From contig NZ_CP034463.1 of NCBI RefSeq assembly GCF_003955715.1, positions 5,394,001 to 5,458,000 on the forward strand: a DNA stretch of 64,000 bases. Reading direction: 5' to 3'. The translations under genes were made by a program, and so were the position numbers. Position 1 is the first letter of the stretch. Each line of letters opens with the position of its first letter. Source of the stretch: Streptomyces aquilus. Lineage in GTDB: Bacteria > Actinomycetota > Actinomycetes > Streptomycetales > Streptomycetaceae. Of the stretch, positions 40,233 to 49,411 are shown piece after piece. The notes under the pieces were generated by a model. It was not told where the DNA came from. It worked only from the letters and a program-made list of their open reading frames with translations, and searched no databases.

Positions 40233-41705
40233 ATGCCGTCACCACACCTAGCCGACGCCGTCGGCGCCCATCGCGAAAGACGTGCCGACCGCGTCGCCCT
40301 GTCCTGCTGCCACCAGAGCGTCACCTACCGGCAACTCGACGACCTGACCTCGGCGTTCGCCGACCAACTGGACCGCCTCGGCCTCACGCCGGGTGCCGTC
40401 GTCTGCGTCCCGGCCCACAAGTCGCCGCAGACCGTCGCCCTGCTGCTGGCCGTGTTCCGCAAGGGCCTGGTCGCCCTCGTCCCCTCGCCCGACCTCGGGG
40501 CCGAGGCGCTGGCCCGGCTGAGCCGGCAGGCACGTGCCGTTCAGCTGCTCGGCGCGGACGAGCGGGGCACGCTGTCGGCCGAGCCGATACCGCCCGACGA
40601 GACCGAGGCGGCCGGGTTCGCGATCCCCGACCCCGGCCGCACCCGGCTGCTGCTCACCACCTCCGGTTCCACCGGAACCCCGAAGATCGTGCCCATCCCC
40701 GCCGACGGCTTCACCGCCTTCGCCGACTGGGCGACCCACGCCTTCGGCCTCACCGGCGACGACGTCGCCCTCTCCTACGCCCCCCTCAACTTCGACCTCG
40801 CGCTGCTCGACGTATGGACCTTCCTGCGGCTCGGCGCCCAGGTCGTCCTCGTCGGCAAGGAGCAGGCCGCCGACGCGGGCCGGCTCGCCGAGCTCGTGAG
40901 CGGGCGGGGGGTGACCTTCGTCCAGGGCGTGCCGATGCTGCACCGGCTGCTCGCGCAGGGCCCCGCCCAACCCACCGTCCGGCAGGCCGTGTTCACCGGC
41001 GAGGCGATGCCGGCCGACCTGCTGCCGGCGGTGTTCGAGACGTACCCCGCCGCGCGCTGCCACAACGTCTTCGGCTGCACCGAGACCAACGACTCCTTCG
41101 TGCACGAGGTCCCCCGCACCCCGGACCCGCAGGCCAGGATGCCGATCGGCCGCCCCCTCCCCGGCGTACGCGCTCTCGTGCTCGCCCCCGACGGAACCCC
41201 GCTGGACGGCCCCGGCACCGGCGAACTCGTCGTCGCCACGCCCTTCCAGACCGACGGCTACCTCCGCACCGCCCTGAACGAGCAGGCGTTCACCGAGATC
41301 GACGGCCACGCCCACTACCGCACCGGCGACATCGTCACCCGCGCCGCGGACGGCCTCGTCCACCTCGAAGGACGCGCCGACTGGCAGGTCAAGGTGCGCG
41401 GCATCCGCACCAACCTCCAGGAGGTCGAGGCCGTCATCACCACCCATCCCGATGTCGCCGAGGCGGTCGTCGTCGCCCTGCCCGACGACCAGGCGGGCGC
41501 CCGCCTGCACGCCAGGGTGACCCTGCGCCCGACCGCCGCGCTGACCGGCCTCGGCCTGCGCAGCCACGTGGGCGCACGGCTGCCCCGGCATGCCATCCCG
41601 TCCTCGGTCCAACTCACCGACCAGCCGCTGCCCCGCACCTCCACGGGCAAACCCGACCGCAACCGGATCAGAGACGACCGCATGAAGGAGACCGCGACCG
41701 CATGA
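40233..41705 (+). CDS. Free-standing adenylation enzyme (amino acid-AMP ligase)
   Basis: A 490-residue ANL-superfamily enzyme that should activate a carboxylic acid with ATP and load it on the carrier protein encoded next. Core motifs are A3 LLTTSGSTGTPK (about 139-150), A5 near NVFGCTETN, A7 YRTGDIV, A8 DWQVKVRGIRTNLQEVE and A10 PRTSTGKPDRNR with the catalytic lysine. It resembles NRPS A domains without a condensation domain. By pathway logic the substrate is probably L-glutamine; this is inference, not read from the pocket. ATG at 40233. Its stop overlaps the carrier gene (ATGA). Confidence 0.9.
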   Translation: MPSPHLADAVGAHRERRADRVALSCCHQSVTYRQLDDLTSAFADQLDRLGLTPGAVVCVPAHKSPQTVALLLAVFRKGLVALVPSPDLGAEALARLSRQARAVQLLGADERGTLSAEPIPPDETEAAGFAIPDPGRTRLLLTTSGSTGTPKIVPIPADGFTAFADWATHAFGLTGDDVALSYAPLNFDLALLDVWTFLRLGAQVVLVGKEQAADAGRLAELVSGRGVTFVQGVPMLHRLLAQGPAQPTVRQAVFTGEAMPADLLPAVFETYPAARCHNVFGCTETNDSFVHEVPRTPDPQARMPIGRPLPGVRALVLAPDGTPLDGPGTGELVVATPFQTDGYLRTALNEQAFTEIDGHAHYRTGDIVTRAADGLVHLEGRADWQVKVRGIRTNLQEVEAVITTHPDVAEAVVVALPDDQAGARLHARVTLRPTAALTGLGLRSHVGARLPRHAIPSSVQLTDQPLPRTSTGKPDRNRIRDDRMKETATA

Positions 41706-41980
41706 CGACCACACCGACCCCCCACGCCATAGCCGACGAACTGCGCACCCACATCGCCGCCGAGTACCTGGCCGGCGAGGACGCCTCCGACCTCACCGAC
41801 GACTTCGACCTCGTCGCCTCCGGCGTCATCGACAGCCTCGGCCTCGTCCGGCTGGTGTCCCACATCGTGACCGCCTATCAGGTCCCGGTCGACGACCTCG
41901 AGATCAAGCCGGAGCACTTCCGGAACATCGCCGCGATCACCGAGCTGATCGTCCGGCACTCCGCGCCCGCCGCGGCCTGA
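41702..41980 (+). CDS. Peptidyl/acyl carrier protein
   Basis: A 92-residue stand-alone carrier with the phosphopantetheine attachment serine in VASGVIDSLGLVRLV (Ser near residue 45). The four-helix length and acidic character (DASDLTDDFDL) are normal. It is translated through an ATGA overlap with the adenylation gene, so the two are almost certainly partners that hold the amino acid as a thioester during ring formation. Confidence 0.92.
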   Translation: MTTTPTPHAIADELRTHIAAEYLAGEDASDLTDDFDLVASGVIDSLGLVRLVSHIVTAYQVPVDDLEIKPEHFRNIAAITELIVRHSAPAAA

Positions 41981-42020
41981 CCCCGCACCACCCCCCACCG
42001 AGAATCCGAGGAGAATCCCT

Positions 42021-42395
42021 GTGTTCACGCGCACCGTTGACGAAGTCGCCCCCGTCGAGTGGGGCAACGGCACCAGCCACCGGCTGCTCGTCGAGGCCGA
42101 CCGGATGGGCTTCGCCTTCGCCGTGACCCTGGTCCGCCAGGGCACCACGAGCGCGCTTCAGTACCGCAACCACCTGGAGGCCTGCTACTGCGTCGCGGGC
42201 TCCGGCGAGGTCGTCGAGAAGGACGGCACCCGGCACAAGATCATGCCGGGCACGATCTACGTCCTCGACGAGCACGACCCGCACTACCTCATAGCCTCCG
42301 ACTACGAGGACCTGCACCTGGTCTCGGTCTTCAACCCGCCGATCGTCGGCAACGAACGGCACACCCTGTCCGAGGACGGCTTCTCCCAGTACTGA
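42021..42395 (+). CDS. Ectoine-synthase-like cupin cyclase
   Basis: A 124-residue EctC-family cupin. Glu53 (NHLEACYC), Tyr80 (PGTIYVLD) and His88 (HDPHYL) have nearly the spacing of the iron-binding Glu/Tyr/His of EctC, and LHLVSVFNPPIVG matches its C-terminal core. EctC closes a ring by intramolecular amidine formation and can also cyclise glutamine to 5-amino-3,4-dihydro-2H-pyrrole-2-carboxylate. No ectA, ectB or ectD is nearby, so it is not an ectoine operon. Here it probably cyclises carrier-bound glutamine. GTG at 42021 follows CGAGGAG. Confidence 0.88.
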   Translation: MFTRTVDEVAPVEWGNGTSHRLLVEADRMGFAFAVTLVRQGTTSALQYRNHLEACYCVAGSGEVVEKDGTRHKIMPGTIYVLDEHDPHYLIASDYEDLHLVSVFNPPIVGNERHTLSEDGFSQY

Positions 42396-42444
42396 CGGCC
42401 CGACAGCCCTACGGCGTCACGGTTCGACCGTTCAAGGAGCAGCC

Positions 42445-43578
42445 ATGTCCGATCAGCCACCCCCCTCCGACCTCCTCCACCTGATGGCCCCCTGGGCCGA
42501 CCGCCTCAACGCCGATCTCGAAGGCCTCGACCACCGGGCCGAGTTCCCCCGGGACAAGTGGGCGGCCGTCCAGGACTCCGGCCTGCTGCGCACCCCCTTC
42601 GCCCCCGCGTACGGCGGCCACGGCCGGTCCCTCACCGAGACCATGCGGGCCCTGGAAGGACTGGGCCGCGTCTCCCACGACTCCGGCCTGTCCTTCTCCG
42701 CCTCCACCCAGATCGTGTCCGTGGGCACACCGCTCCAGCGGTTCGGCGACGACGACCTGAAGGAGCGCTACCTCCCGAAGATCGTCTCCGGCGATCTGAT
42801 CACCGCCCACGCCATCACCGAGGAGTCCGGCGGCTCCGACGCGATGAACATCTCCACCACCGCCGTCCGCGACGGCGACCACTACGTCGTCAGCGGCGCA
42901 AAGATGTTCATCACCAACGCCCCCGTCGCCGACGTCTTCCTCCTCTACGTCCGCACCGGCGCCCCCGGCCCGTTCGGCCTGACCTGCCTCCTCGTCGAGG
43001 CCGGGACGCCCGGCCTGGAGGTCGGGCCGGCCATGGACAAGATCGGGCTGCGCACCAGCCCGCTCGGCACCCTCGCCTTCGACGGACTGCGGGTGCCGGT
43101 CGCCCAGCGGGTCGGCGGGGAAGGCGCCGGGTTCCTCGTCCTGGACCACGTGATGAAGCGCGAGGTGCTCTACTCCTTCTCCATCACGCTCGGCGAGATG
43201 ACCCGCCGCCTGGAGGAGACGGTCCGCTTCGCCAAGGACCGCACCCAGTTCGGCCAGTCCATCGGGAAGTACCAGGCGATCTCCCACAAGATCGCCACCA
43301 TGAAGATCCGGACCGAGACCGCCCGCAAGTGGCTGCGGGACACCGGCGCGAAAGTGGAGGCCCGCAAGGACGCCGCCCTCGACCTCGCCGCCACCAAGAC
43401 CGTCGTATCGGAGGCGAACGTGCAGAACGCCCTCGACGCGGTCCGCATCCACGGCGGCCGCGGGGTCCTCACCTCCCACGGCGTCGAACGCGGACTGCGC
43501 GACTCCGTCGCCGGGACCATCTACTCCGGCACCAGCGAGATCCAGCGCACCCGGATCGCCAGCCTCCTCGGCCTCTGA
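42445..43578 (+). CDS. Acyl-CoA-dehydrogenase-like flavoprotein
   Basis: A 377-residue FAD enzyme with the ACAD signatures EESGGSDAMNISTTA, DRTQFGQSIGKYQAI and the C-terminal GTIYSGTSEIQRTRIA. The usual medium-chain catalytic Glu (IYEGT) is Ser361, while Glu240 in MKREVLYS sits where isovaleryl-CoA and carrier-bound prolyl dehydrogenases keep their base. This suggests alpha-beta oxidation of a cyclic aminoacyl thioester on the carrier, giving an aromatic 2-aminopyrrole. ATG at 42445 follows AAGGAG. It lies between the cyclase and the proposed release enzyme. Confidence 0.9.
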   Translation: MSDQPPPSDLLHLMAPWADRLNADLEGLDHRAEFPRDKWAAVQDSGLLRTPFAPAYGGHGRSLTETMRALEGLGRVSHDSGLSFSASTQIVSVGTPLQRFGDDDLKERYLPKIVSGDLITAHAITEESGGSDAMNISTTAVRDGDHYVVSGAKMFITNAPVADVFLLYVRTGAPGPFGLTCLLVEAGTPGLEVGPAMDKIGLRTSPLGTLAFDGLRVPVAQRVGGEGAGFLVLDHVMKREVLYSFSITLGEMTRRLEETVRFAKDRTQFGQSIGKYQAISHKIATMKIRTETARKWLRDTGAKVEARKDAALDLAATKTVVSEANVQNALDAVRIHGGRGVLTSHGVERGLRDSVAGTIYSGTSEIQRTRIASLLGL

Positions 43579-43592
43579 CCAGGGAACCAGTC

Positions 43593-44345
<753 letters not shown>

Positions 44346-44356
44346 GGAGCACCCGC

Positions 44357-45313
44357 ATGACCGTCACCGTCACCGCCCCCGACCCCACCCTCCTCGACAT
44401 CGACGAGGAGGTCCGCGAGGCCCTGCACGAAGGCCGCCCGGTCGTCGCCCTGGAGTCCTCGGCCATCCCGCACGGCCTGCCCTACCCCGCCAACCTCGAC
44501 CTCGCCCTCGACATCGACGCCGCCGTCCGCGCCGAGGGCGCCGTCCCCGCCCGGGTCGCCCTGCTCGACGGCCGGATACGCATCGGCATGACCAAGGAGC
44601 AGCTCGAACTCTTCGCCGCCGACCCCGCCGTACCCAAGGTCAGCACCCGCGACATGGGCATCACGCTGGCCCGCGGCGGCTCCGGCGCCACCACCGTGTC
44701 CTCCTCCCTGGTCGCGGCGGAGCTGGCCGGCATCAGGGTGTTCGCCGTGGCCGGCATCGGCGGGGTGCACCGGGACGCCCCGGACACCTTCGACATCTCC
44801 GCCGACCTCGTGCAGTTCACCCGCAGCAAGGTGGCCGTGGTCTGCGCGGGCGCCAAGTCGATGCTCCACCCGGCGTGGACCCTGGAGTGGCTGGAGACGG
44901 CCGGCATCCCCGTCCTCGGCTACCGCTGCGACGACTTCCCCGCCTACCTGAGCGTCAGCAGCGGCATCCCCAACCCGCACCGCCTGGACGACCTGCGCGA
45001 GATCGCCTCGGTCGTCCTCGCCCACTGGCGGGCCGGCAACGCCACCTCCCCGCTGATCACGCACCCGATCCGCGAGGAGGACGGCATCCCGTCCGCCGAC
45101 ATCGAGACCGCCCTCGCCGACGCCACCGCCGAGGCCAAGGCCGCCGGCGTCACCGGCCCCGCCATCACCCCGTACCTCCTCAAGGCGATCTCCCAGGCGA
45201 CCGCGGGCCGCACCTCGGCCGCCAACCGGTCGGTCCTGCTGTCCACCGCGAGCCTCGCCGGGCGGTTCGCCGCCCAGTTCGCCCTCGAACTGGCGGCGGG
45301 AGCGGACTCGTGA
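44357..45313 (+). CDS. Pseudouridine-5'-phosphate glycosidase homologue (C-glycosidase)
   Basis: A 318-residue PsuG-family enzyme. PsuG reversibly joins uracil and ribose 5-phosphate through a C-C bond, and homologues build C-nucleosides in antibiotic pathways. Catalytic Glu33 (ALESSAIPHGLPYP), Lys94 (KVSTRD) and Schiff-base Lys167 (VCAGAKSML) are kept, as are GIGGVHR and FDISADL. The base-facing segments differ from PsuG (LESSAIP for LESTxI; KSMLHPAWTLEWLET for the KSILD-type block), fitting a different base. It overlaps the HAD gene, and no PsuK kinase is present, so a catabolic pseudouridine role is unlikely. Confidence 0.92.
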   Translation: MTVTVTAPDPTLLDIDEEVREALHEGRPVVALESSAIPHGLPYPANLDLALDIDAAVRAEGAVPARVALLDGRIRIGMTKEQLELFAADPAVPKVSTRDMGITLARGGSGATTVSSSLVAAELAGIRVFAVAGIGGVHRDAPDTFDISADLVQFTRSKVAVVCAGAKSMLHPAWTLEWLETAGIPVLGYRCDDFPAYLSVSSGIPNPHRLDDLREIASVVLAHWRAGNATSPLITHPIREEDGIPSADIETALADATAEAKAAGVTGPAITPYLLKAISQATAGRTSAANRSVLLSTASLAGRFAAQFALELAAGADS

Positions 45314-46008
45314 CAGCCGCCCAGGGACCCGACGCCGTCCTCTTCGACCTCGACGGCACCCTCCTCGACACCCCCGGCGCCATCGCAGGTGTCCTCGCCC
45401 GGGTACTGGAGCGCACCGGCCGCCCCGACGTGGCCGACGACCGGATCCGCGCCACCGTCGGCAAGCCGCTCGGAGCCGTCTTCGCCGAACTCACCGCCCT
45501 CCCCGAGGAACACCCGGACGTGACCACCGCGGTCGCCCTGTTCCGGGAGCTCTTCCGCGAGGAAGTCGTCCCCAAGGCCGCCGACCTGGTCTTCCCCGGC
45601 GTCCCCGAACTCCTGGGCCGACTACGGGCCGAAGGCCGCAGAACCGCGATCTGCACCAGCAAGATCCGGACCAGCGCCCTCGAACTCCTCGAACCCGCCG
45701 GCCTCCTCGACGCCTTCGACGCCGTCGTCTGCCACGGCATGGCCCCACGCGGCAAACCCCACCCCGACCTGGCCCTGCTCGCCGCCCGCTCGGTCGACGT
45801 GCCGCCCGGCCGATGCGTGGTCGTCGGCGACGCCGTCGACGACATGCGGATGGCCGCCGCGGCCGGCATCCCCGCGATCGGCGTCACCTACGGCGTCGCC
45901 ACACGCCACCAACTGACCGAGGCAGGAGCCCGGGCGGTGGCCGACACGGTCGAGGAACTGGCCCAGGCGCTCACCCCCGCCCGAGCCCCCCAGGCACCTC
46001 ACCTCTGA
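45310..46008 (+). CDS. HAD-superfamily phosphatase
   Basis: A 232-residue HAD hydrolase: motif I FDLDGTLLDT, motif II CTSKIRTS, conserved lysine in PRGKPHPD and motif III VVGDAVDDMRMA. The helical cap is of the phosphoglycolate-phosphatase type. GTG at 45310 overlaps the psuG-like stop. PsuG-like/HAD pairs occur in the indigoidine, minimycin and alnumycin clusters, where the phosphatase removes the 5'-phosphate of the C-ribosylated product; the same role is inferred here. Confidence 0.9.
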   Translation: MTAAQGPDAVLFDLDGTLLDTPGAIAGVLARVLERTGRPDVADDRIRATVGKPLGAVFAELTALPEEHPDVTTAVALFRELFREEVVPKAADLVFPGVPELLGRLRAEGRRTAICTSKIRTSALELLEPAGLLDAFDAVVCHGMAPRGKPHPDLALLAARSVDVPPGRCVVVGDAVDDMRMAAAAGIPAIGVTYGVATRHQLTEAGARAVADTVEELAQALTPARAPQAPHL

Positions 46009-46078
46009 CGGCACGACAGACGACGCCGCTGACAGCACACCCGACGGCACGACTACAGAACCAGGCGGTCACCCCACC

Positions 46079-47512
46079 ATGCCCCTACCCACCACACCCC
46101 CCGCGCCGGCGGCGTCCCGCGGACTCCTCGGCGGGCTCATCACCCTCTCCGCGGCCCAGTTCCTCATCGCGCTCGACTTCTCCGTCATCTTCGTCGCCCT
46201 GCCCGACATCAGCGCCGACCTGGACCTGTCCGGCACCGCCAAGCAGTGGGTCGTCAGCGCCTACTCCGTGTTCTTCGCCGGCTTCCTGATCGTCGGCGGG
46301 CGGATCGGCGACCGGCTCGGCGCACGCAAGCTGTTCATGGCCGCGCTGGTCCTCTTCGGCATCGCCTCGCTACTGGGCGGCCTCGCCGCCAACGCCGCCC
46401 TGCTGCTGATCACCCGCGCCCTCCAGGGCATCGCCGCGGCCTGCCTCCAGCCCTCGATCCTCGCCCTGGTGAACACCACGTTCCCCGCCGGAAAGGAACG
46501 CACCCGGGCGCTCGCCGTCTGGGGCACCGTCGGCGCCAGCGGCCTCGCCGCCGGTGTCGTCATCGGCGGCCTGCTGACCAGCCTCTCCTGGCGCTGGACG
46601 TTCTTCGTCAACCTGCCCTTCGCCGTGCTGTGCGTGCTCGCCGCCCCCAAGTTCCTGCCGGGCAAGGCCGAGCACGGCCGCACCACCGCACTCAACGTCC
46701 TCAACGCCGTCCTGTGCACCGCCATGGTCCTCGTCTCCGTCTTCGGCCTCACCCTCGCCGCCGACGCCGGCTGGACCGACCCCCTCACCCTCGGCAGTTT
46801 CCTCGCCGCAGCCGTCCTGCTGGTGCTCTTCGCCGGACGCGAGCGGGTCAGCACCCAGCCCCTGGTCGACCCCGTACTGCGCCGCACCCGCAGCCTCGTC
46901 ATGGGCTGCTCCTCCTCCGCGCTCTACATGGCCAGCGTCGCGGGCGTCGAGTTCTACCTGGTGACGCTGCTCCTCCAGGACGGCCGCGACTACGCCCCAC
47001 TCGCCGCCGGCATCGCCTTCCTGCCGCTCGCCGCCTGCATCACCTTCGGCAACATGATCGCCGGAAAGATCATCGGCCCCTTCGGCGTACGCCGCTCGCT
47101 GACCCTGGCCTTCACCGTCGGCGCGCTCGGCCTCGCCCTGCTCGGCGTCTCCGCCACCCACCACGGCTACCTCGCCGCGATGCTGCCCGGCCTCGTCATC
47201 AGCGGACTCGGCCACGGCATGATCTACACCTCGATGTTCGTCGGCGGCACCCGCGACGTGGACGACCGCAACCAAGGCGTCGCCGGTGCCCTGATGACCA
47301 CCACGCAGTACGCGGGCGGCGCCTTCGGAGTCGCCGCCCTGGTCCTCGTCCTCGGCACCGACCCCGGCGACGAGGCCTTCCGTACGGCGTTCCTGCTCGC
47401 CGGAGGCGTCGCCCTGGCCGGCGCGGTGATCGCGTGGATCGGCTTCGGAACGACCACGGAAGCCACCGACCGGATCACGGAAGCCACCCCCACCCCGGTG
47501 GGTGAGCACTGA
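46079..47512 (+). CDS. DHA2-type MFS exporter (14 TM)
   Basis: A 477-residue drug/H+ antiporter of the 14-TM DHA2 family. Typical landmarks are the first helix ITLSAAQFLIALDFSVIFVALPDI, the loop GGRIGDRLGARKLFMA (motif A) and the antiporter motif C region around GLAAGVVIGGLL. It probably exports the cluster product and confers self-protection. ATG at 46079 follows a 70-base gap, the widest within the operon, so a weak internal promoter is possible. Its stop and the next start overlap (TGATG). Confidence 0.92.
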   Translation: MPLPTTPPAPAASRGLLGGLITLSAAQFLIALDFSVIFVALPDISADLDLSGTAKQWVVSAYSVFFAGFLIVGGRIGDRLGARKLFMAALVLFGIASLLGGLAANAALLLITRALQGIAAACLQPSILALVNTTFPAGKERTRALAVWGTVGASGLAAGVVIGGLLTSLSWRWTFFVNLPFAVLCVLAAPKFLPGKAEHGRTTALNVLNAVLCTAMVLVSVFGLTLAADAGWTDPLTLGSFLAAAVLLVLFAGRERVSTQPLVDPVLRRTRSLVMGCSSSALYMASVAGVEFYLVTLLLQDGRDYAPLAAGIAFLPLAACITFGNMIAGKIIGPFGVRRSLTLAFTVGALGLALLGVSATHHGYLAAMLPGLVISGLGHGMIYTSMFVGGTRDVDDRNQGVAGALMTTTQYAGGAFGVAALVLVLGTDPGDEAFRTAFLLAGGVALAGAVIAWIGFGTTTEATDRITEATPTPVGEH

Positions 47513-48315
47513 TGACCACCCCCGCCGCCCGCCTCGGCATCCTCGTCATCCACAACGACCCCGTGCCCGAGACCGAGATCTGGCGCATGGCCCCTGACTC
47601 CGCCTCGGTCCACACCGCCCGTTTCGAGTGCCCCCGCCCCGCCGACACCGAGTACGTCGGCAGCCCGGCCGCGGCCCTCGCCAACGCCCCCGACGTCATC
47701 CGGGGCCTGGACCAGCTGGGCCGGCTGGGCGCACACAGCATCGCTCTCTGCTTCGGATCGAGCAGCTTCTTCGGCGGACCCGCCTTCGACACCGAGTTCA
47801 TCGAGGCGGCCGGCGCCCACGCCCACGGCGTCCGGGTCTACACCGCGGCCACCGCCATCACCGCCGCCCTCCAGACGACCGGTGTGCGCCACCCGCTGCT
47901 CGTCATGCCGCCCTGGTTCACCGAGCCCACCTTCCGGGCCACGGAGGAGTACCTCGGGAAACTCGGCATCGACGAGACCAGCCTCGTCCAGTTCCAACTC
48001 GGCCCGGAGTGGGACGGCATCCCCCGCTACAACGCCTTCGACGAGGGCGCCCACTGGACGATCGACCCCGCCGAGGTGCACCAGCAGGTCGCCAAGGCGT
48101 TCCACACCCCGGACGCCCCACGCCCCGACAGCGTCCTGATACCCGGCAGCGGCTTCCCCTCCCTGGGCGCGGTCGCCCCCCTGGAACAGGAACTCGGCGT
48201 CCCGGTCATCACCTCGAACCAGGCGGTGCTCTGGTACGGCCTCCAGCTCACCGCACCCGACAGCACCCCGGACACGGCAACGGCCGGGAGCCTCTTCGGC
48301 CGACGTTTCACGTGA
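47512..48315 (+). CDS. Asp/Glu racemase-superfamily protein (maleate isomerase-like)
   Basis: A 267-residue protein of the aspartate/glutamate racemase and maleate isomerase/arylmalonate decarboxylase fold. Landmarks are LGILVIHNDPVPETEI at the N-terminus, IALCFGSSSFFGG where relatives have a (C)TSGS motif, and PGSGFPSLGAVAPLEQELGVPVITSNQAVLW matching the second half-site. The second catalytic Cys is Gly/Ser and the first seems shifted, so the chemistry is uncertain. It might act on a maleimide- or maleamate-like product, or in detoxification; this is inference. Its TGA stop lies inside a parS site. Confidence 0.78.
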   Translation: MTTPAARLGILVIHNDPVPETEIWRMAPDSASVHTARFECPRPADTEYVGSPAAALANAPDVIRGLDQLGRLGAHSIALCFGSSSFFGGPAFDTEFIEAAGAHAHGVRVYTAATAITAALQTTGVRHPLLVMPPWFTEPTFRATEEYLGKLGIDETSLVQFQLGPEWDGIPRYNAFDEGAHWTIDPAEVHQQVAKAFHTPDAPRPDSVLIPGSGFPSLGAVAPLEQELGVPVITSNQAVLWYGLQLTAPDSTPDTATAGSLFGRRFT

Positions 48316-48318
48316 AAC
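48305..48318. other. parS site overlapping a stop codon
   Basis: GTTTCACGTGAAAC is a perfect ParB site. It supplies the last codons and TGA stop of the racemase-like gene, so it marks the exact right end of the accessory operon. Confidence 0.93.
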
Positions 48319-48321
48319 ATC

Positions 48322-48363
48322 GCTGTGGGGCGGAAGGCACCTTCACACCTCCCGCCCCACAGC
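48322..48363 (+). terminator. Terminator hairpin of the biosynthetic operon
   Basis: GCTGTGGGGCGG and CCGCCCCACAGC form a perfect 12-bp stem with an 18-base loop, seven bases after the operon's last stop. Confidence 0.75.
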
Positions 48364-48427
48364 ACCACTCACAGAGCCGAACGGACCCATCGGACCCATC
48401 GGCCCCACCAGCTCAAGGAATCAGCTG

Positions 48428-49129
48428 TCACCGCCGTTCGTCGCGGTGCGCCGCCTCCTCCTCAGCCTGCTTGGCCTGCACCTCGGGGTCGAGAACGGAC
48501 TGACCGCTACCGTCCACCGACGTCAGCCGACCCGACTCGGGCACCTCCGTCGCGGCGGGCGGCTCGACCAACCAGTCCGGGTTGGCCTGCTTGTCCCACC
48601 ACTTCCACGCCGCGAAAGCGCCGCCCGCCAGCAGCCCGGCAACCGCCAACGCCTTCGCAACCCGGCCGGCCCTCGCCCGCCGCGCATGCTTACGCGCCAG
48701 CTTCTCGATCTCCTTCGGCGAAACCTGGCCACGCAACGCGGCCAGAGCGGCCACCCCACGCGCAGCAGCCTCGTCCCTCACAGGACCGGCCGCAGCCACG
48801 GCCTGCTCGATCCTCGGCCGTGAATAATCAGCGGCCTGCCGGGCAGCCTTACGGGTGCGCTCGGCGGCCTCATGGGCGGCCTGGTCGACCTTCGGCGGCA
48901 CATGCGTACGGGCCTGTTCCAGACGCGGCGCCACATGCGCGCCGTACTGGACGCGGGCTTGCTCGGCCGCCAGCGACACCCTCGGCGCGAGCCGTACACG
49001 CGCCTCCTGTGCGTAGTGCGAGGCCCTGTCCTTGGCCGTGTCGGCGTAGGGCGCCACCACTTCCGCGGCGTGCAGCACGCTGTCCTTCGCCGAACCGGTC
49101 GCGGCGCGCACGCTGTCAATGCGGGTCAC
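48428..49129 (-). CDS. DUF5324-like membrane-associated protein
   Basis: A 233-residue protein resembling the Streptomyces DUF5324 family. The N-terminal ~150 residues are a long amphipathic helix rich in Ala/Arg/Glu (SAKDSVLHAAEVVAPYADTAKDRASHYA and similar heptads). A basic stretch (KHARRARAGRVAK), one TM helix (ALAVAGLLAGGAFAAWKWW) and a polar tail follow. GTG at 49129 follows a strong GAGGAGGA. Function is unknown. It marks the return to conserved core order. Confidence 0.82.
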   Translation of the reverse strand: MTRIDSVRAATGSAKDSVLHAAEVVAPYADTAKDRASHYAQEARVRLAPRVSLAAEQARVQYGAHVAPRLEQARTHVPPKVDQAAHEAAERTRKAARQAADYSRPRIEQAVAAAGPVRDEAAARGVAALAALRGQVSPKEIEKLARKHARRARAGRVAKALAVAGLLAGGAFAAWKWWDKQANPDWLVEPPAATEVPESGRLTSVDGSGQSVLDPEVQAKQAEEEAAHRDERR

Positions 49130-49411
49130 GGGAATCCTCCTCCTCGGTGGCGTACGGTAATTCGACTTTCCACCCTTTTACGGATCATGCATGCCAACAG
49201 CAGGAGAGGCATGCGAGGGCGGGCATACGGGGCAACGGGAGCTTGCCGTCGACAATGCCACGGATCGTCGAAGAGCGCGCCCGACCCGGGAGGACTCGCC
49301 CCTTTTTCTCCGAACAGCGTCTGAACGAGACCTCCACCGAGGCGACGGGCGCCGAACCACCCGGGCCGTGCGAGGATCGCAGGGTCACAGAAAGACAACG
49401 GAAGGCACACC

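Noticed and set aside
42021..42395. Ectoine biosynthesis gene ectC
   Set aside because: ectA, ectB and ectD are absent, and the gene sits inside a carrier-protein operon with tight spacing, so an osmolyte role is unlikely.
44357..46008. Pseudouridine catabolism (psuG with a phosphatase) or an indigoidine/minimycin cluster
   Set aside because: No PsuK kinase is present for catabolism, and no indigoidine-synthetase NRPS is present as in indigoidine/minimycin loci; the free-standing A/T plus cupin and flavoenzyme fit showdomycin-type assembly better.
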